This document shows, piece by piece, positions 47,580 through 56,156 of a stretch of DNA of 64,000 nt (its first letter is position 1; each line of letters starts with the position of its first letter). The notes below the pieces were generated by a model. It made no database searches and was not told the DNA's origin. It was given only the letters and a program-made list of their open reading frames with translations. This DNA comes from Saccharolobus caldissimus (GTDB lineage: Archaea > Thermoproteota > Thermoprotei_A > Sulfolobales > Sulfolobaceae), in contig NZ_AP025226.1 in NCBI RefSeq assembly GCF_020886315.1, positions 2,320,001 to 2,384,000 of the forward strand. The letters are read 5' to 3'. The position numbers were made by a program, and so were the translations under genes.

Positions 47580-48180
47580 CAGAATTAGTGTAAGCGTTAG
47601 TAGGTTATAAAAATAGATTAAAGTCCTTCCAAATTTAACACTTAACGCTTATCATTTCCCATTTACGAGTTTTATCTAGAGTTTCTATAATTTAGTATTT
47701 TATATATTAATTAAGTTAATTACTAAATTTAGTAATTAACTTAAGTCATAAGAAGTTACGCTAAAACAGTGGTTTAGCGATCTCTATTATATTTATATTA
47801 ATAACATAAAAATCTTCAAGATATTGATGAAATTTTCTAATTTATATTAGCTATTGGTTAAGACGAAAATTAGAATATAAATTAATGTTCATTTTTCCAT
47901 AATCTCTAATTTTAAAAAATTCCCCTTTATATTATCTTAATTTTTATTAAAAATTATTTTTATTTGAGATTAGATAAAATTTTTATATATATATTAGCAG
48001 AACTTTTTCGGTTAAGCTATGCAGTATATTCTTAAGAATTCATAAGAAAGTTTAAGGATAATGAAAAAGACCGGCTCTTTTGCCTAAAATTTTGGGATCT
48101 GGGCAGAATTAACTATTTTGAATTTTTATTCAGTTAACTGGGAGTTAACCCAAAGAGGTTTTTAAATAAATTAAAATAAC
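47580..48180. other. 600-base AT-rich intergenic region with a perfect palindrome
   Basis: No open frame of note. It holds the 34-bp palindrome at 47711-47744 and, at about 48060-48160, a more GC-rich piece with repeated GTTAAC motifs just before the gene at 48181. TTTTTAAATAAATT at about 48160-48173 could be the TATA box for that gene, although close to the ATG. Confidence 0.55.
47711..47744. repeat. Perfect 34-bp palindrome
   Basis: The halves TTAAGTTAATTACTAAA and TTTAGTAATTAACTTAA are exact reverse complements with no spacer. It lies about 130 bases upstream of the HAD gene start and 440 bases before the gene at 48181. It could be a dimeric regulator site or form a cruciform. Confidence 0.85.
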
Positions 48181-48501
48181 ATGAGTAAGAGAACTTTTCT
48201 CATCCTTTCGTTTATTCTTTTAAGTATTGCGATAACTTTTTCCGCAATCCTTACACACATTTATATCTCTGCTATACAAATTTGTCTAACTATAGAGATA
48301 TTTAATTCAATTCAAATACATTATCATTTTACAATATATTATAACGATTGTATAACATACTTATGCTGCATTATATCACTTCTTGCCTGCATTTATTGTA
48401 CATTATTAGCTAATAATGTAAAGTTTGATGAGATTAGGAAAATAGAAGAAAGAATTTTTCTTAACAAACTGTGGATTTTATTCGATTTTTCTAACGCATA
48501 A
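48181..48501 (+). CDS. Small membrane protein, hypothetical
   Basis: A 106-residue protein with two hydrophobic helices (FLILSFILLSIAITFSAILT, residues 5-24, and CITYLCCIISLLACIYCTLL, about 58-77) and a charged C-terminal tail. It is Cys-rich in the second helix. Nothing in the neighbourhood tells its function. Coding is supported by the ATG preceded by AT-rich promoter-like sequence. Confidence 0.5.
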   Translation: MSKRTFLILSFILLSIAITFSAILTHIYISAIQICLTIEIFNSIQIHYHFTIYYNDCITYLCCIISLLACIYCTLLANNVKFDEIRKIEERIFLNKLWILFDFSNA

Positions 48502-48600
48502 AGAAAACGTGGGATCCTAGATATGCGCTATTTCTTTCTTCAAAATTCGATGAGAAAAATTAGCATATTCTTTTTAAATGCCAATAACAAACATATACAT

Positions 48601-48744
48601 ATGAAGACTGGTAAGGACGGAGAATATTATTATATAGAGTTAAGCAAAGAGGAAATAATTAAGCTTAAGGAGATTGTGGAAAAGAAAGCTAAGGAGAGAG
48701 CTAACGTCCGTAAACCTTCTTATGAGACCCAACCTCCCAAATAA
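48601..48744 (+). CDS. Very small charged protein, possible antitoxin
   Basis: A 47-residue protein beginning MKTGKDGEYYYIELSKEE, followed by a charged helix (IVEKKAKERANVRKP). Strand plus long helix resembles small antitoxins. Its 3' end overlaps the toxin-like gene on the other strand by 44 bases, an unusual arrangement. An upstream in-frame ATG at 48523 would give 73 residues, but the part before 48601 looks noncoding. Confidence 0.4.
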   Translation: MKTGKDGEYYYIELSKEEIIKLKEIVEKKAKERANVRKPSYETQPPK

Positions 48745-48982
48745 ATACGATACAATTTTTTGAATCCACACTGTAAAGGATTCTTATATCACCAGTAACC
48801 TCTATTGAGAACATAGGATTACCGTGCTTATCCTTTCCTAACTTTTCCCTGGAATATTTAAATGGATTATCTAGTAATAATAACACCTTATCTAAGATAA
48901 GCATAACCAACTTGTCACTTGCAAAATTATCTAGAAGAAAATTCGCTAATTCCTCAAGATCATTTATCCTCTTCCTAAACAT
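48701..48982 (-). CDS. RelE/ParE-like toxin
   Basis: A 93-residue protein from ATG 48982: MFRKRINDLEELANFLLDNF at the start and IRILYSVDSKNCIVFIWEVGSHKKVYGR at the end, where the last strand pair (IRILYS, IVFIWEVGSHKKVY) is the RelE/ParE fold signature. LGKDKHGNPMFSIEV fits the loop before it. RelE-like toxins cleave mRNA at the ribosome; ParE-like toxins poison gyrase. A longer frame upstream is noncoding-like. No conventional antitoxin precedes it; the convergent 47-residue gene is the only candidate. Confidence 0.7.
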   Translation of the reverse strand: MFRKRINDLEELANFLLDNFASDKLVMLILDKVLLLLDNPFKYSREKLGKDKHGNPMFSIEVTGDIRILYSVDSKNCIVFIWEVGSHKKVYGR

Positions 48983-49067
48983 TATCCTTAATTTCCATTC
49001 CTTACAAACCACATAAATGGAGAATGAAAAGAGGTTTAAAAATTTTTCTTTTTCGTATATTATCTCT

Positions 49068-49607
49068 TCAGAAATAATATTTGTAATAATGATAATAGAA
49101 ATGGTAGTTATGCAAATAAAGTGCTGCAAACAGCATTATAACTCCTGCTAGTATTGCTATCCCATTTGCTAAGGGGTTATCATAGGAGAAGTGTGCTAAT
49201 GCGAATCTCTTCCATTTACCCTTCCTCTTAACGTATATTCCCCTTTCTGTGAATACGTCAAGAAGCATGTGTGATGGGCCAACTAAAATTCCCCCAATTA
49301 GCGTTGCCAAAATTTGAGCATTAAATGCTACACCATATAATAAGCTCAATACCACTATTACCGGTATTGAAGCAATAAAACCCCAAAAAACACTCCTGGG
49401 CAAAGTGTGTGTTAATGGAGTCCTAACGGGAACTTGCCCACGCCTAGTTAAAACCTCCCTATGCCCCAGTTTATCAATAACACTATTACCCAAAACACTT
49501 ATAAAAGATGACACTAACAAAGAAGAAAAATAAAAACTACTAAAAACAAAAGAATTAACCAAAACCAACAAACCAACAGAAAACACAAAATGAGTCCTTA
49601 ACTTCAT
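49068..49607 (-). CDS. DUF1286-family membrane protein
   Basis: A 179-residue integral membrane protein with four or five helices. The pattern NSVIDKLGHREV, RTPLTHTLPRS and GGILVGPSHMLLDVFTERGIY shows His/Asp motifs typical of DUF1286, related to YdjM-like membrane metal-dependent hydrolases. Members occur in Sulfolobales and often near mobile DNA. The biochemical role is unknown. Confidence 0.8.
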   Translation of the reverse strand: MKLRTHFVFSVGLLVLVNSFVFSSFYFSSLLVSSFISVLGNSVIDKLGHREVLTRRGQVPVRTPLTHTLPRSVFWGFIASIPVIVVLSLLYGVAFNAQILATLIGGILVGPSHMLLDVFTERGIYVKRKGKWKRFALAHFSYDNPLANGIAILAGVIMLFAALYLHNYHFYYHYYKYYF

Positions 49608-49756
49608 GTAAGTCTTTTTAATAACATTAGCTTATAAACAGAGAGGGTTAAAAGCTTGATATAATTCATGATTAGGAAACGTTATTGGATAATTTTAAAA
49701 GTTAGATAGCTTATATTATGAAAAATATTTTTAATTATAACCTACAATGCTATATC

Positions 49757-50629
49757 ATGGATGTTAAAAAATTTAAATACTTCACAGTTTCTTCATTAGC
49801 TTTTGGAACGTGGAGGATTGGAGGAGGTTATTGGTATGCGTCTCATGATAAAGATAAGGAATGGATAAGCGCGATAAAGAGAGCAATAGAGCTAGGAATA
49901 AGGGTGATAGATACTGCAGAGATGTACGGTAATGGTCACGCTGAGGAACTAGTAGGTGAGGCAATTAAGGGATTTAATAGAGAGGAAATTTTCATAGTTT
50001 CTAAAGTATGGCCGAGTCACGCAGATTATGATAATGTTATTAAATCAGCTAAGAACAGTTTTAAAAGGTTGAACACATACATAGACCTTTACCTGCTTCA
50101 TGCACCTTCTAGAGTTCCCATATGTAAAACTATGAAGGCATTTGAAAAATTAGTAGATGAAGGAATAATAAGGTTCTTTGGCTTAAGTAATTTCGATGTA
50201 GAAGGAATTGAGAAGGCTAAAGATTGCTTAAGTAGATATGAGATTGTAGCTATACAAAATCATTATAGTTTATTAAATAGGGAAGATGAAAGGAAAACTT
50301 TAGTTTATGCAGAAAGGAATGGTTTAATGTATATGGCATATACCCCTCTAGAAAATGGAATATTAGCTAAGAACGAGTTCTTAGCCAATATTGGTAAAAA
50401 ATATGGTAAAACTGCAACACAAACCGCATTGAATTGGTATATTTGTCGCAATAACTTAATACCAATAGTTAAAGCATCTAAAATATCCCATGTTGAGGAA
50501 AACGCAGGAGCAATGGGATGGAGACTATCTGAAGAAGATTGGAGAGCAATAGATGAGCACTTCAGAGAGAAGAGTTACTTCTTAGATAAAATAGTTAGCA
50601 CGTTAAAGTCAATGAGACCGTGGAGTTAA
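49757..50629 (+). CDS. Aldo/keto reductase
   Basis: A 290-residue (beta/alpha)8-barrel NADPH-dependent reductase. The catalytic tetrad is seen in VIDTAEMYGNGH (Asp, Tyr), IVSKVWP (Lys) and LYLLHAPS (His). IRFFGLSNF and VAIQNHYSLLNR are the usual cofactor-side motifs. I start at ATG 49757 (MDVKKFKYF); the 39 bases before it from 49718 look like leader. Substrate unknown. Its last four bases overlap the end of the convergent glycosyltransferase gene. Confidence 0.9.
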   Translation: MDVKKFKYFTVSSLAFGTWRIGGGYWYASHDKDKEWISAIKRAIELGIRVIDTAEMYGNGHAEELVGEAIKGFNREEIFIVSKVWPSHADYDNVIKSAKNSFKRLNTYIDLYLLHAPSRVPICKTMKAFEKLVDEGIIRFFGLSNFDVEGIEKAKDCLSRYEIVAIQNHYSLLNREDERKTLVYAERNGLMYMAYTPLENGILAKNEFLANIGKKYGKTATQTALNWYICRNNLIPIVKASKISHVEENAGAMGWRLSEEDWRAIDEHFREKSYFLDKIVSTLKSMRPWS

Positions 50630-51690
50630 GCTAACTTTTCCATAATCTCCGTTAACTTATTTGCGTGATTTCTCCAAGAGTATTTCTTACCTGTTTCTAA
50701 AGCGTTAATTGAAAGACTTCTTCTAAGCCTATGATTCTCTAAAACCTCGTTTATTCTGTCTACAGCCTCCTTCCAGTCTTTTACCACATAACCGTTTTCT
50801 CCTTCAATCACGAACTCCTTTCCTCCTAATCCGTCATTTACTATTACAGCCGTACCATTACATAGGGACTCTAAAACAGCCATACCAGGCCCTCTTTCAT
50901 CGAATCCAAAGCGTATAGTTAAGGATGATTTTTTATAAAGTTCCCTCAGTTTATCTTCACTAATCCTACCAGTTACTATAACTTCTGGGTATTTTCTTTT
51001 AAACTCTTCCATAGTATCTCTTCTTGCCCAAGATCCAGCCATTATTAACTTTCCCTTTATTCTTTTAGCTATCTCGCCGTAAATTTCTGGTTTCCTTCCC
51101 TCATCCCACATTGATACTGCTAAAACGAAATTTTCCTTATCCTCTTCAACTTCATCTATTGGATAACAACCTGGATATAACACTTCAGCTCTTATACCTT
51201 TATCTTCTAGAACTCTTTTGTTCCATTCTGAATTTGTAAGTACGATTTTAGCATCTTCTAATACTTTTCTTTCCATTACCTTAGGTATTAAATATTTAAT
51301 ACCCTTTAAAGTTAAGGAAGTTTCATGAAGATATATCGCGTAATCTTCTCCATGAAATACCTTACGTAAATAACCAGTAATCCCAGCAAATTGATCGTGA
51401 AACAACGCGGGCCCCTTAATAATTCTAGTCGCCTTAACTATAAGATCTAAATCAACAGTCGCTTCATCACCCCTATTTTTAGCGTAAATTTCCGTTATCT
51501 TCCTAAAGAGAGGCGTGAGAAATCCTTTCTCTCCTTTCCTTCTCAAGAACTCAACGTATATTCCACTGAGATCGTAATTGTAAAAGGATTCTCTATATAC
51601 TAATAACTTAGCCTTAGTGTTCCTAGCCTGTTCCACTGCAATTCTAGCAACTCCTCCGTTCCATAAAACCCTTAAAGCGATAGTAAACAT
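50626..51690 (-). CDS. GT4-family glycosyltransferase
   Basis: A 354-residue GT-B enzyme. LTNSEWNKRVLEDKGIRAEVLYPG (in part) and VLAVSMWDEGRKPEIYGEIAKR follow the family pattern, and FGFDERGPGMAVLESLCNGTAVIV holds the nucleotide-sugar-binding EX7E-like motif. It transfers a sugar, perhaps in N-glycan or surface polymer synthesis. No membrane helix is seen. Starts at ATG 51690. Confidence 0.85.
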   Translation of the reverse strand: MFTIALRVLWNGGVARIAVEQARNTKAKLLVYRESFYNYDLSGIYVEFLRRKGEKGFLTPLFRKITEIYAKNRGDEATVDLDLIVKATRIIKGPALFHDQFAGITGYLRKVFHGEDYAIYLHETSLTLKGIKYLIPKVMERKVLEDAKIVLTNSEWNKRVLEDKGIRAEVLYPGCYPIDEVEEDKENFVLAVSMWDEGRKPEIYGEIAKRIKGKLIMAGSWARRDTMEEFKRKYPEVIVTGRISEDKLRELYKKSSLTIRFGFDERGPGMAVLESLCNGTAVIVNDGLGGKEFVIEGENGYVVKDWKEAVDRINEVLENHRLRRSLSINALETGKKYSWRNHANKLTEIMEKLA

Positions 51691-52300
51691 TACATATTAT
51701 TTAAAAAAGGGCGTAAATATAAAAGTTAACGTAAACTAACTGATATGACTCCCTCATGCCTTAAAAGGGCTAAGATTCCCTCTATAGGGTTCATCATTCC
51801 CACCATCTGTTCGGTTCTTATTTAGTGGGTGGACGAGAGGACCAGAGACCCCTCCCGTTAAGGTTCATAATAACAACATCCTTATCATAAATACAAGAAC
51901 AATTAAACTAATGATAAGAAGATTCTCTCATTTTTCTCGAATAAGATAAGAAAAAGACGAATACTCAGAATTAACGTATTCAACTAAAAGATCAATACTT
52001 TTTAATCCACCACTTAATCCAATACTGAATGCAACAATACTACATTAAATAAAGCTTATCACTAAACACACTAGATAATTTACTAATACGCTTAATCTAT
52101 TCTCTAACATAACATGTGTATTCACATTCTCAGCAAGTAATTGAGTAGCAGTTAAGGATTTTCCATATTATATAATATTAAGGAGAACCCTAATAACTGC
52201 TGTAACTAAAGCATGTTTTTGTATAAATCTTTCTAAAATTGTTAATATTATATTAGAAATATATTGGAAATAATTATGCATTTTACAAACGATGTGAAGT
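51691..52300. other. 610-base region with decayed coding pieces
   Basis: Besides the tnpB-like tail at 51754-51866, the minus strand between about 51930 and 52180 reads as ATQLLAENVNTHVMLENRL then, after a stop, SIGLSGGLKSIDLLVEYVNS. These look like a protein gene with at least one stop. I do not recognise it. No intact gene is present. Confidence 0.4.
51754..51866 (-). pseudogene. Probable 3' remnant of a tnpB gene (IS200/IS605-type)
   Basis: The minus strand ends NDEPYRGNLSPFKA followed by a stop, and upstream in another frame NGRGLWSSRPP. Such a GC-richer tail, with GAGGGAATCTTAGCCCTTTTAAGGC, is like the right end of many Sulfolobales tnpB elements. The rest of the element is missing. This is recalled similarity and needs a search. 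Confidence 0.4.
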
Positions 52301-52537
52301 TCATCGACCTTTTCTCCTCCATATTGTATATTCTCCTCTTTTTATCTCAATTACTCTGTGAATAGGAATTACAGTTTCCCCATCTTTAAGATATATATAA
52401 TAATTATCGACTCTCTCTATTTGTTCAAAGGGTATCTCAGCTATCGAGACATATCTATCATAGATTATTAGCTTAAATTCAGATATATTGTCCTTATATT
52501 TCCATAATACCATATTTATTGCATCCTTTATTCTCAC
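52301..52537 (-). CDS. DUF504/MJ1316-like protein
   Basis: A 78-residue protein starting at GTG 52537 ([17 protein letters not shown]) and ending [20 protein letters not shown]. This is the MJ1316 (DUF504) pattern, linked to recognition of RNA cyclic-phosphate ends. A TTG one codon upstream is also open. The gene stands alone. Confidence 0.8.
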   Translation of the reverse strand: MRIKDAINMVLWKYKDNISEFKLIIYDRYVSIAEIPFEQIERVDNYYIYLKDGETVIPIHRVIEIKRGEYTIWRRKGR

Positions 52538-52687
52538 CAATTAAATTATACATGAGATAATAAAAACTTAAGGCTCTGAAATTGTCGTTATAAGGAAATT
52601 CATCGCAGAGTATAAGATTACTTATGCATCTATAAGCTTACTTACTTATTTTAACTACTACATTCCCCAAATTTTCACTTATATAAA

Positions 52688-53416
52688 TTATCTAAGCTTG
52701 TTTAGTATGTAGTTCTGAACACTTAGGAAAATCTTAGTGTTTAAAATACTCCTAAAAGGTGAATAATATACCCTTAACTTAATCAGTGAGAGAAACATTA
52801 GAATTATTACTTTAATTAACTTCTTCGATATTTTACTATTACTCTCGTCATGAATATAACTTATTTCTACTTCCTTTATCTTATACCCCCTTCTCTTAAA
52901 TGCGTAAATTAGATTAACATCGAATAGGAAATCGTTTATTATTAGCTCGTCACTTATGGTCAAAGCCTTCTCCTTATCAATTAACTTAACTCCCGATTGG
53001 AAATCGCTAAACCCAACAAGTGATGGAAAGAAGATCTTCGTTAATATTATAAAAGCCTTATGTAAAAATCTCCTCTTCCAAGGCATTCCTATAATTTTTC
53101 TTTTAGTAACTACTAGGTCAGCGTCTGTCTTTAATACCTTGTCTATATCATCTTTAGTAACTGGCAAATCTGCATCAACTAGCAAAACTTTCTTGAAAGA
53201 GGAATAATGTATACCTCTTTTTAGTGCTCCTCCCTTACCTAATCTAACGTTACTTACATAAAGTTTAACTGGAAAGTCCTTTACAACATCTGGAGTTCTG
53301 TCATTGCCATCGAAAATTATTAGTATTTCAGCAGGAGATATCCAAGAGGAAATCCTTTGAACTGTATTTCTAATCCTCTTTTCCTCATTGTAAGCGGGAA
53401 TTACTATGGACAACAT
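52688..53416 (-). CDS. GT2-family glycosyltransferase, dolichyl-phosphate glucosyltransferase-like
   Basis: A 242-residue GT-A enzyme: SIVIPAYNEEKRIRNTV at the start, VLLVDADLPVTKDDI holding the DxD-type metal site, and SDFQSGVKLIDKEKALTIS. YIHDESNSKISKKLIKVIILMF near the end is typical of dolichol-phosphate-sugar synthases; a C-terminal amphipathic helix may attach it to the membrane. It would load a sugar onto a lipid carrier for protein or lipid glycosylation, possibly with the GT4 enzyme nearby. Confidence 0.85.
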   Translation of the reverse strand: MLSIVIPAYNEEKRIRNTVQRISSWISPAEILIIFDGNDRTPDVVKDFPVKLYVSNVRLGKGGALKRGIHYSSFKKVLLVDADLPVTKDDIDKVLKTDADLVVTKRKIIGMPWKRRFLHKAFIILTKIFFPSLVGFSDFQSGVKLIDKEKALTISDELIINDFLFDVNLIYAFKRRGYKIKEVEISYIHDESNSKISKKLIKVIILMFLSLIKLRVYYSPFRSILNTKIFLSVQNYILNKLR

Positions 53417-53953
53417 ATTTTATATAGAATTTAAAGTTCTAACTTATAAGGATAATTGTCAATTACAGACTATTTGATATTTTTAACTCTATAATCAATT
53501 TAATCAGTATTACTGAGATTCTTAATTGACTTGTATAGTATAGAAAGTATTATTTATCTATTAACACTTTTTAATGGCTATAAGTAGGGCATACTAATAA
53601 TAATAATAAAAAATGATATATACTAATTAAATAAAATATACTATCTAAAAACTAATTTTTAACAGAAATAATATTGTGAAAAGTATTTCAATATATTTTT
53701 ATATATTGTGAAAAGTATAAGATTAAAGGGTGTGATATATTTAACTTAATTAAAATATATACGATGAAAATGTAAGTAGTTTATAAACAGTTTACAAGCA
53801 TAGTCTGTAACATTTTTAGTAATTATTAGTTATTTCTAATTGTTTCTAATCCCCTTAATGCTATTAAATAAGCTGATACATCATGCCCTCTTTTATGAAA
53901 AAGGTTTATGAGAGTTCTCTTTAGATGTTCAATTATTAATTTCAGAAATAATT
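53417..53953. other. 537-base AT-rich intergenic region with a direct repeat
   Basis: Between two leftward genes. No gene is seen. It holds two copies of ATATTGTGAAAAGTAT at 53671-53686 and 53703-53718, and GTTTATAAAC at about 53780. Confidence 0.55.
53671..53718 (+). repeat. 16-bp direct repeat, two copies 32 bp apart
   Basis: ATATTGTGAAAAGTAT occurs at 53671-53686 and again exactly at 53703-53718, a spacing of 32 bases or about three helical turns. It could be a double binding site. No third copy is seen nearby. Confidence 0.75.
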
Positions 53954-55033
53954 TTAAAAATTCAATGTTTCGAAAGTTTTTCTTATTAACGGCTCTGACG
54001 GGCAATAAACGTCATCGTTTTTAACTATCCATGAGGAATCGAGTAAGTGTTTTAGGTAATTATATATTATGGAATCACTTATGGTAATTCCCTCCATTGC
54101 TTCCAATTCACGCTTAATTTTACTCCAAGATGAGCAACTCGCACTTACAGTTCTCATGATATTTAAGTACCTTTTTCTAGCCTCACCCTTATCTGCTAAA
54201 AAGTTCTCAAATTCATGTATTATTAAGCGTTTAGCAAAACTGAATGTCTCATCTAGACTCTTCCTTAAATCTCTAATATGAGAATATGTATAGCCGAAAT
54301 ACGTTAACCATCCTGGAATTCCTCCTATCTCTTCGTAAACTTTGTCATATTCCGTGAAATTTATGTTAATTTGTGAGAAACCTCTCTTTAAGAACTCTAT
54401 AGCCTCTTCTCTACTAAATGGTTTTAACTCTATCTTTAAGAAAGCTCTCCCAAAGAGGGGAGAACTGGGATCTTCAATTCTTAAGAAACGATATAGTAGT
54501 CCCATTTCTGAACCACTTAATACGATTTTGATTTTTAAATTATCGAATGCATAAGCTAAAGGTGGTAATAGATCTATTCCCCTTAGCTTTATGAGTTCTT
54601 GGGCTTCATCTATTATGAATATTAAATCCTTATTGAAATCGTTTAATGCTTCAAGTAAACTTGTAAATGAAAGTCTCTCATTTCCCTGCCATTTAAATCT
54701 TACTTGATTACCCATAATACTTACTCCTTCTATTCTCTTAAGGAACTCTATAAGTTGGGAGAATTTCGATGATAACTTATTTATCTCTCTTTCAACCTCT
54801 ATTAAGAACTCCTTATAGTTAATACTCCTTTTCTCTTCAAATTTCCTCATATCAAGGTAGATGAATGGTCTGTTTAATTCATTGAGTGCTATTTTGATTA
54901 ATGATGATTTTCCAGTCCTTCTCAAACCTAAAATTAGCGTTATAGGAGATGAGAGTAATTTAAGTTTCTCTATCTCTTCTTCTCTATCAAAGAAGTCCTC
55001 TCTTTTATCCTTTGGTGCTGGGTCGAAAAGCAC
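53954..55033 (-). CDS. Archaeal ATPase (AAA, PF01637-like)
   Basis: A 359-residue P-loop ATPase. Walker A GLRRTGKSSLI (about residues 36-46), Walker B LIFIIDEAQEL (about 138-148), sensor region KIVLSGSEMGLLYRF, and a C-terminal winged-helix part (LEAMEGITISDSIIYNYLKHLLDSSWIV). This family of archaeal ATPases is common and variable; their role is mostly unknown. The start GTG 55033 overlaps the tandem hairpin repeat. An in-frame stop lies just upstream. A decayed relative is at 2951-4004. Confidence 0.85.
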   Translation of the reverse strand: MLFDPAPKDKREDFFDREEEIEKLKLLSSPITLILGLRRTGKSSLIKIALNELNRPFIYLDMRKFEEKRSINYKEFLIEVEREINKLSSKFSQLIEFLKRIEGVSIMGNQVRFKWQGNERLSFTSLLEALNDFNKDLIFIIDEAQELIKLRGIDLLPPLAYAFDNLKIKIVLSGSEMGLLYRFLRIEDPSSPLFGRAFLKIELKPFSREEAIEFLKRGFSQININFTEYDKVYEEIGGIPGWLTYFGYTYSHIRDLRKSLDETFSFAKRLIIHEFENFLADKGEARKRYLNIMRTVSASCSSWSKIKRELEAMEGITISDSIIYNYLKHLLDSSWIVKNDDVYCPSEPLIRKTFETLNF

Positions 55034-55068
55034 TTCTACCCCCAGAAGTTACTTCTACCCCCAGAAGT
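55032..55068. promoter_or_regulatory. Tandem inverted repeats over the ATPase start
   Basis: ACTTCTACCCCCAGAAGT occurs at 55032-55049 and 55051-55068. Each copy is a hairpin with 6-bp arms and a C-rich loop. On the mRNA strand the loop is GGGGGU. The second copy lies next to a TATA-like AAAGTTTTAAA (about 55066-55078), so it may be an operator or a translation-control hairpin for the ATPase. Confidence 0.6.
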
Positions 55069-55402
55069 TTAAAACTTTATTTGCTGGATAAATATTGAGT
55101 CTTATTATAGTTACTTTCGTTTGTTAATCCCCTTTAAATATTGATCTTTATTATATTCAATGGAATATTTTAGGGAGATATCTAATCTAGAATTTTACTA
55201 TTATCTTCAGAGAAATGAAATTTCCTTTTATTAACGGACTTTATGGCTATTTTATAATTTATATTAATATCTCTTTTTTCATTTTCACTTATAACTATGC
55301 TAAAACATAATATTGGCCCACATTTCCTAAATTGCCATACTCATCTATAAATTTAGATTCCTCAATCTAAAGTTATATAATTTTGAAATATCAAATTATC
55401 TA
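55069..55402. other. 334-base intergenic region, nothing recognised
   Basis: Divergent region between the ATPase and the small HTH-like gene. It is AT rich without good open frame. A TATATAATTTTG-like sequence at about 55374-55385 is a possible TATA box for the gene at 55403. Confidence 0.45.
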
Positions 55403-55612
55403 ATGATGGATTCGAATAGGATTACGTTAATAAGGCTATTAGAGGAGAGACCTAGATATAGGAAAAATAAAATAGGAGATAACGCACTTAAAAGGTTAGC
55501 TAAATTATCTGAAGAAAATATAATACTATTAGAGGAATTAGGTTGTCTTAAGTTTGAAGGTGAGGTAATATATTACAAGACTGGTTGCTTAGGGAATTAT
55601 ATTCAAGAATAA
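55403..55612 (+). CDS. Small helical protein, possible antitoxin partner
   Basis: A 69-residue protein. The first half is basic and helical (ITLIRLLEERPRYRKNKIGD) and could bind nucleic acid; the end is KFEGEVIYYKTGCLG. It overlaps the nucleotidyltransferase gene by 28 bases in another frame. In this pattern the small upstream gene is often the antitoxin of a nucleotidyltransferase toxin. Family not certain. Confidence 0.65.
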   Translation: MMDSNRITLIRLLEERPRYRKNKIGDNALKRLAKLSEENIILLEELGCLKFEGEVIYYKTGCLGNYIQE

Positions 55613-56145
55613 GCGAATTAAAGGGTAGTGAGACAGATCGATTTCTTAAATTTTTAGCGATCTTAAATACGCTTTTAGAACAGAGAAATTTAGGCAGATT
55701 AATAATAGTAGGTGGTTTCGCAGCAGAATTCTATTCTGGGAGGGGATATAGGACGGGAGATGTGGACATAATCGTTGAAGGGCAAGGGGTCGAAATAGTT
55801 AGGTTAGTCCTTTCCGAGATCTCCGATAAAGGACTTAGGATATTTTTACCTAAAATAAGAGAGATCTCCGATAAAGGAATTGACATTGTGGGGACTGTAT
55901 ATTCTTTAAAGAAACAGCCTCTGTCGATTTATATAGACGGCTATAAAATATATATTATCCCACCGGAGGAGGTAATTTTAACGTATCTGGAAGCGTGGAA
56001 ATTTTGGGAAAGTAGCGAAGATAAGATAAAGGCTGTATTAGTATATTGTGCACAACGTGGTAAATTAGATTTTAATTATTTGAAAGAAGAAGCAGAGAGG
56101 AGAGGGGTAAGCGATTATTTAGAAAAATTAAGTGAGTATTGTTAA
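55585..56145 (+). CDS. Nucleotidyltransferase, AbiEii/MNT-like
   Basis: A 186-residue protein with the nucleotidyltransferase core LIIVGGFAAEFYSGRGYRTGDVDIIVEG (in part): GG near residue 43 and DVDI for metal binding. The third carboxylate would be in KGIDIVGTV. The end (PPEEVILTYLEAWKFWESSEDK) also fits DUF6036/AbiEii-type enzymes. Translation starts at TTG 55585. The 18-bp repeat inside (GAGATCTCCGATAAAGGA at 55816 and 55861) duplicates the peptide EISDKG. Role as a toxin that modifies tRNA or another target is plausible. Confidence 0.75.
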   Translation: MLRELYSRISELKGSETDRFLKFLAILNTLLEQRNLGRLIIVGGFAAEFYSGRGYRTGDVDIIVEGQGVEIVRLVLSEISDKGLRIFLPKIREISDKGIDIVGTVYSLKKQPLSIYIDGYKIYIIPPEEVILTYLEAWKFWESSEDKIKAVLVYCAQRGKLDFNYLKEEAERRGVSDYLEKLSEYC

Positions 56146-56156
56146 ATTAAAAAATT

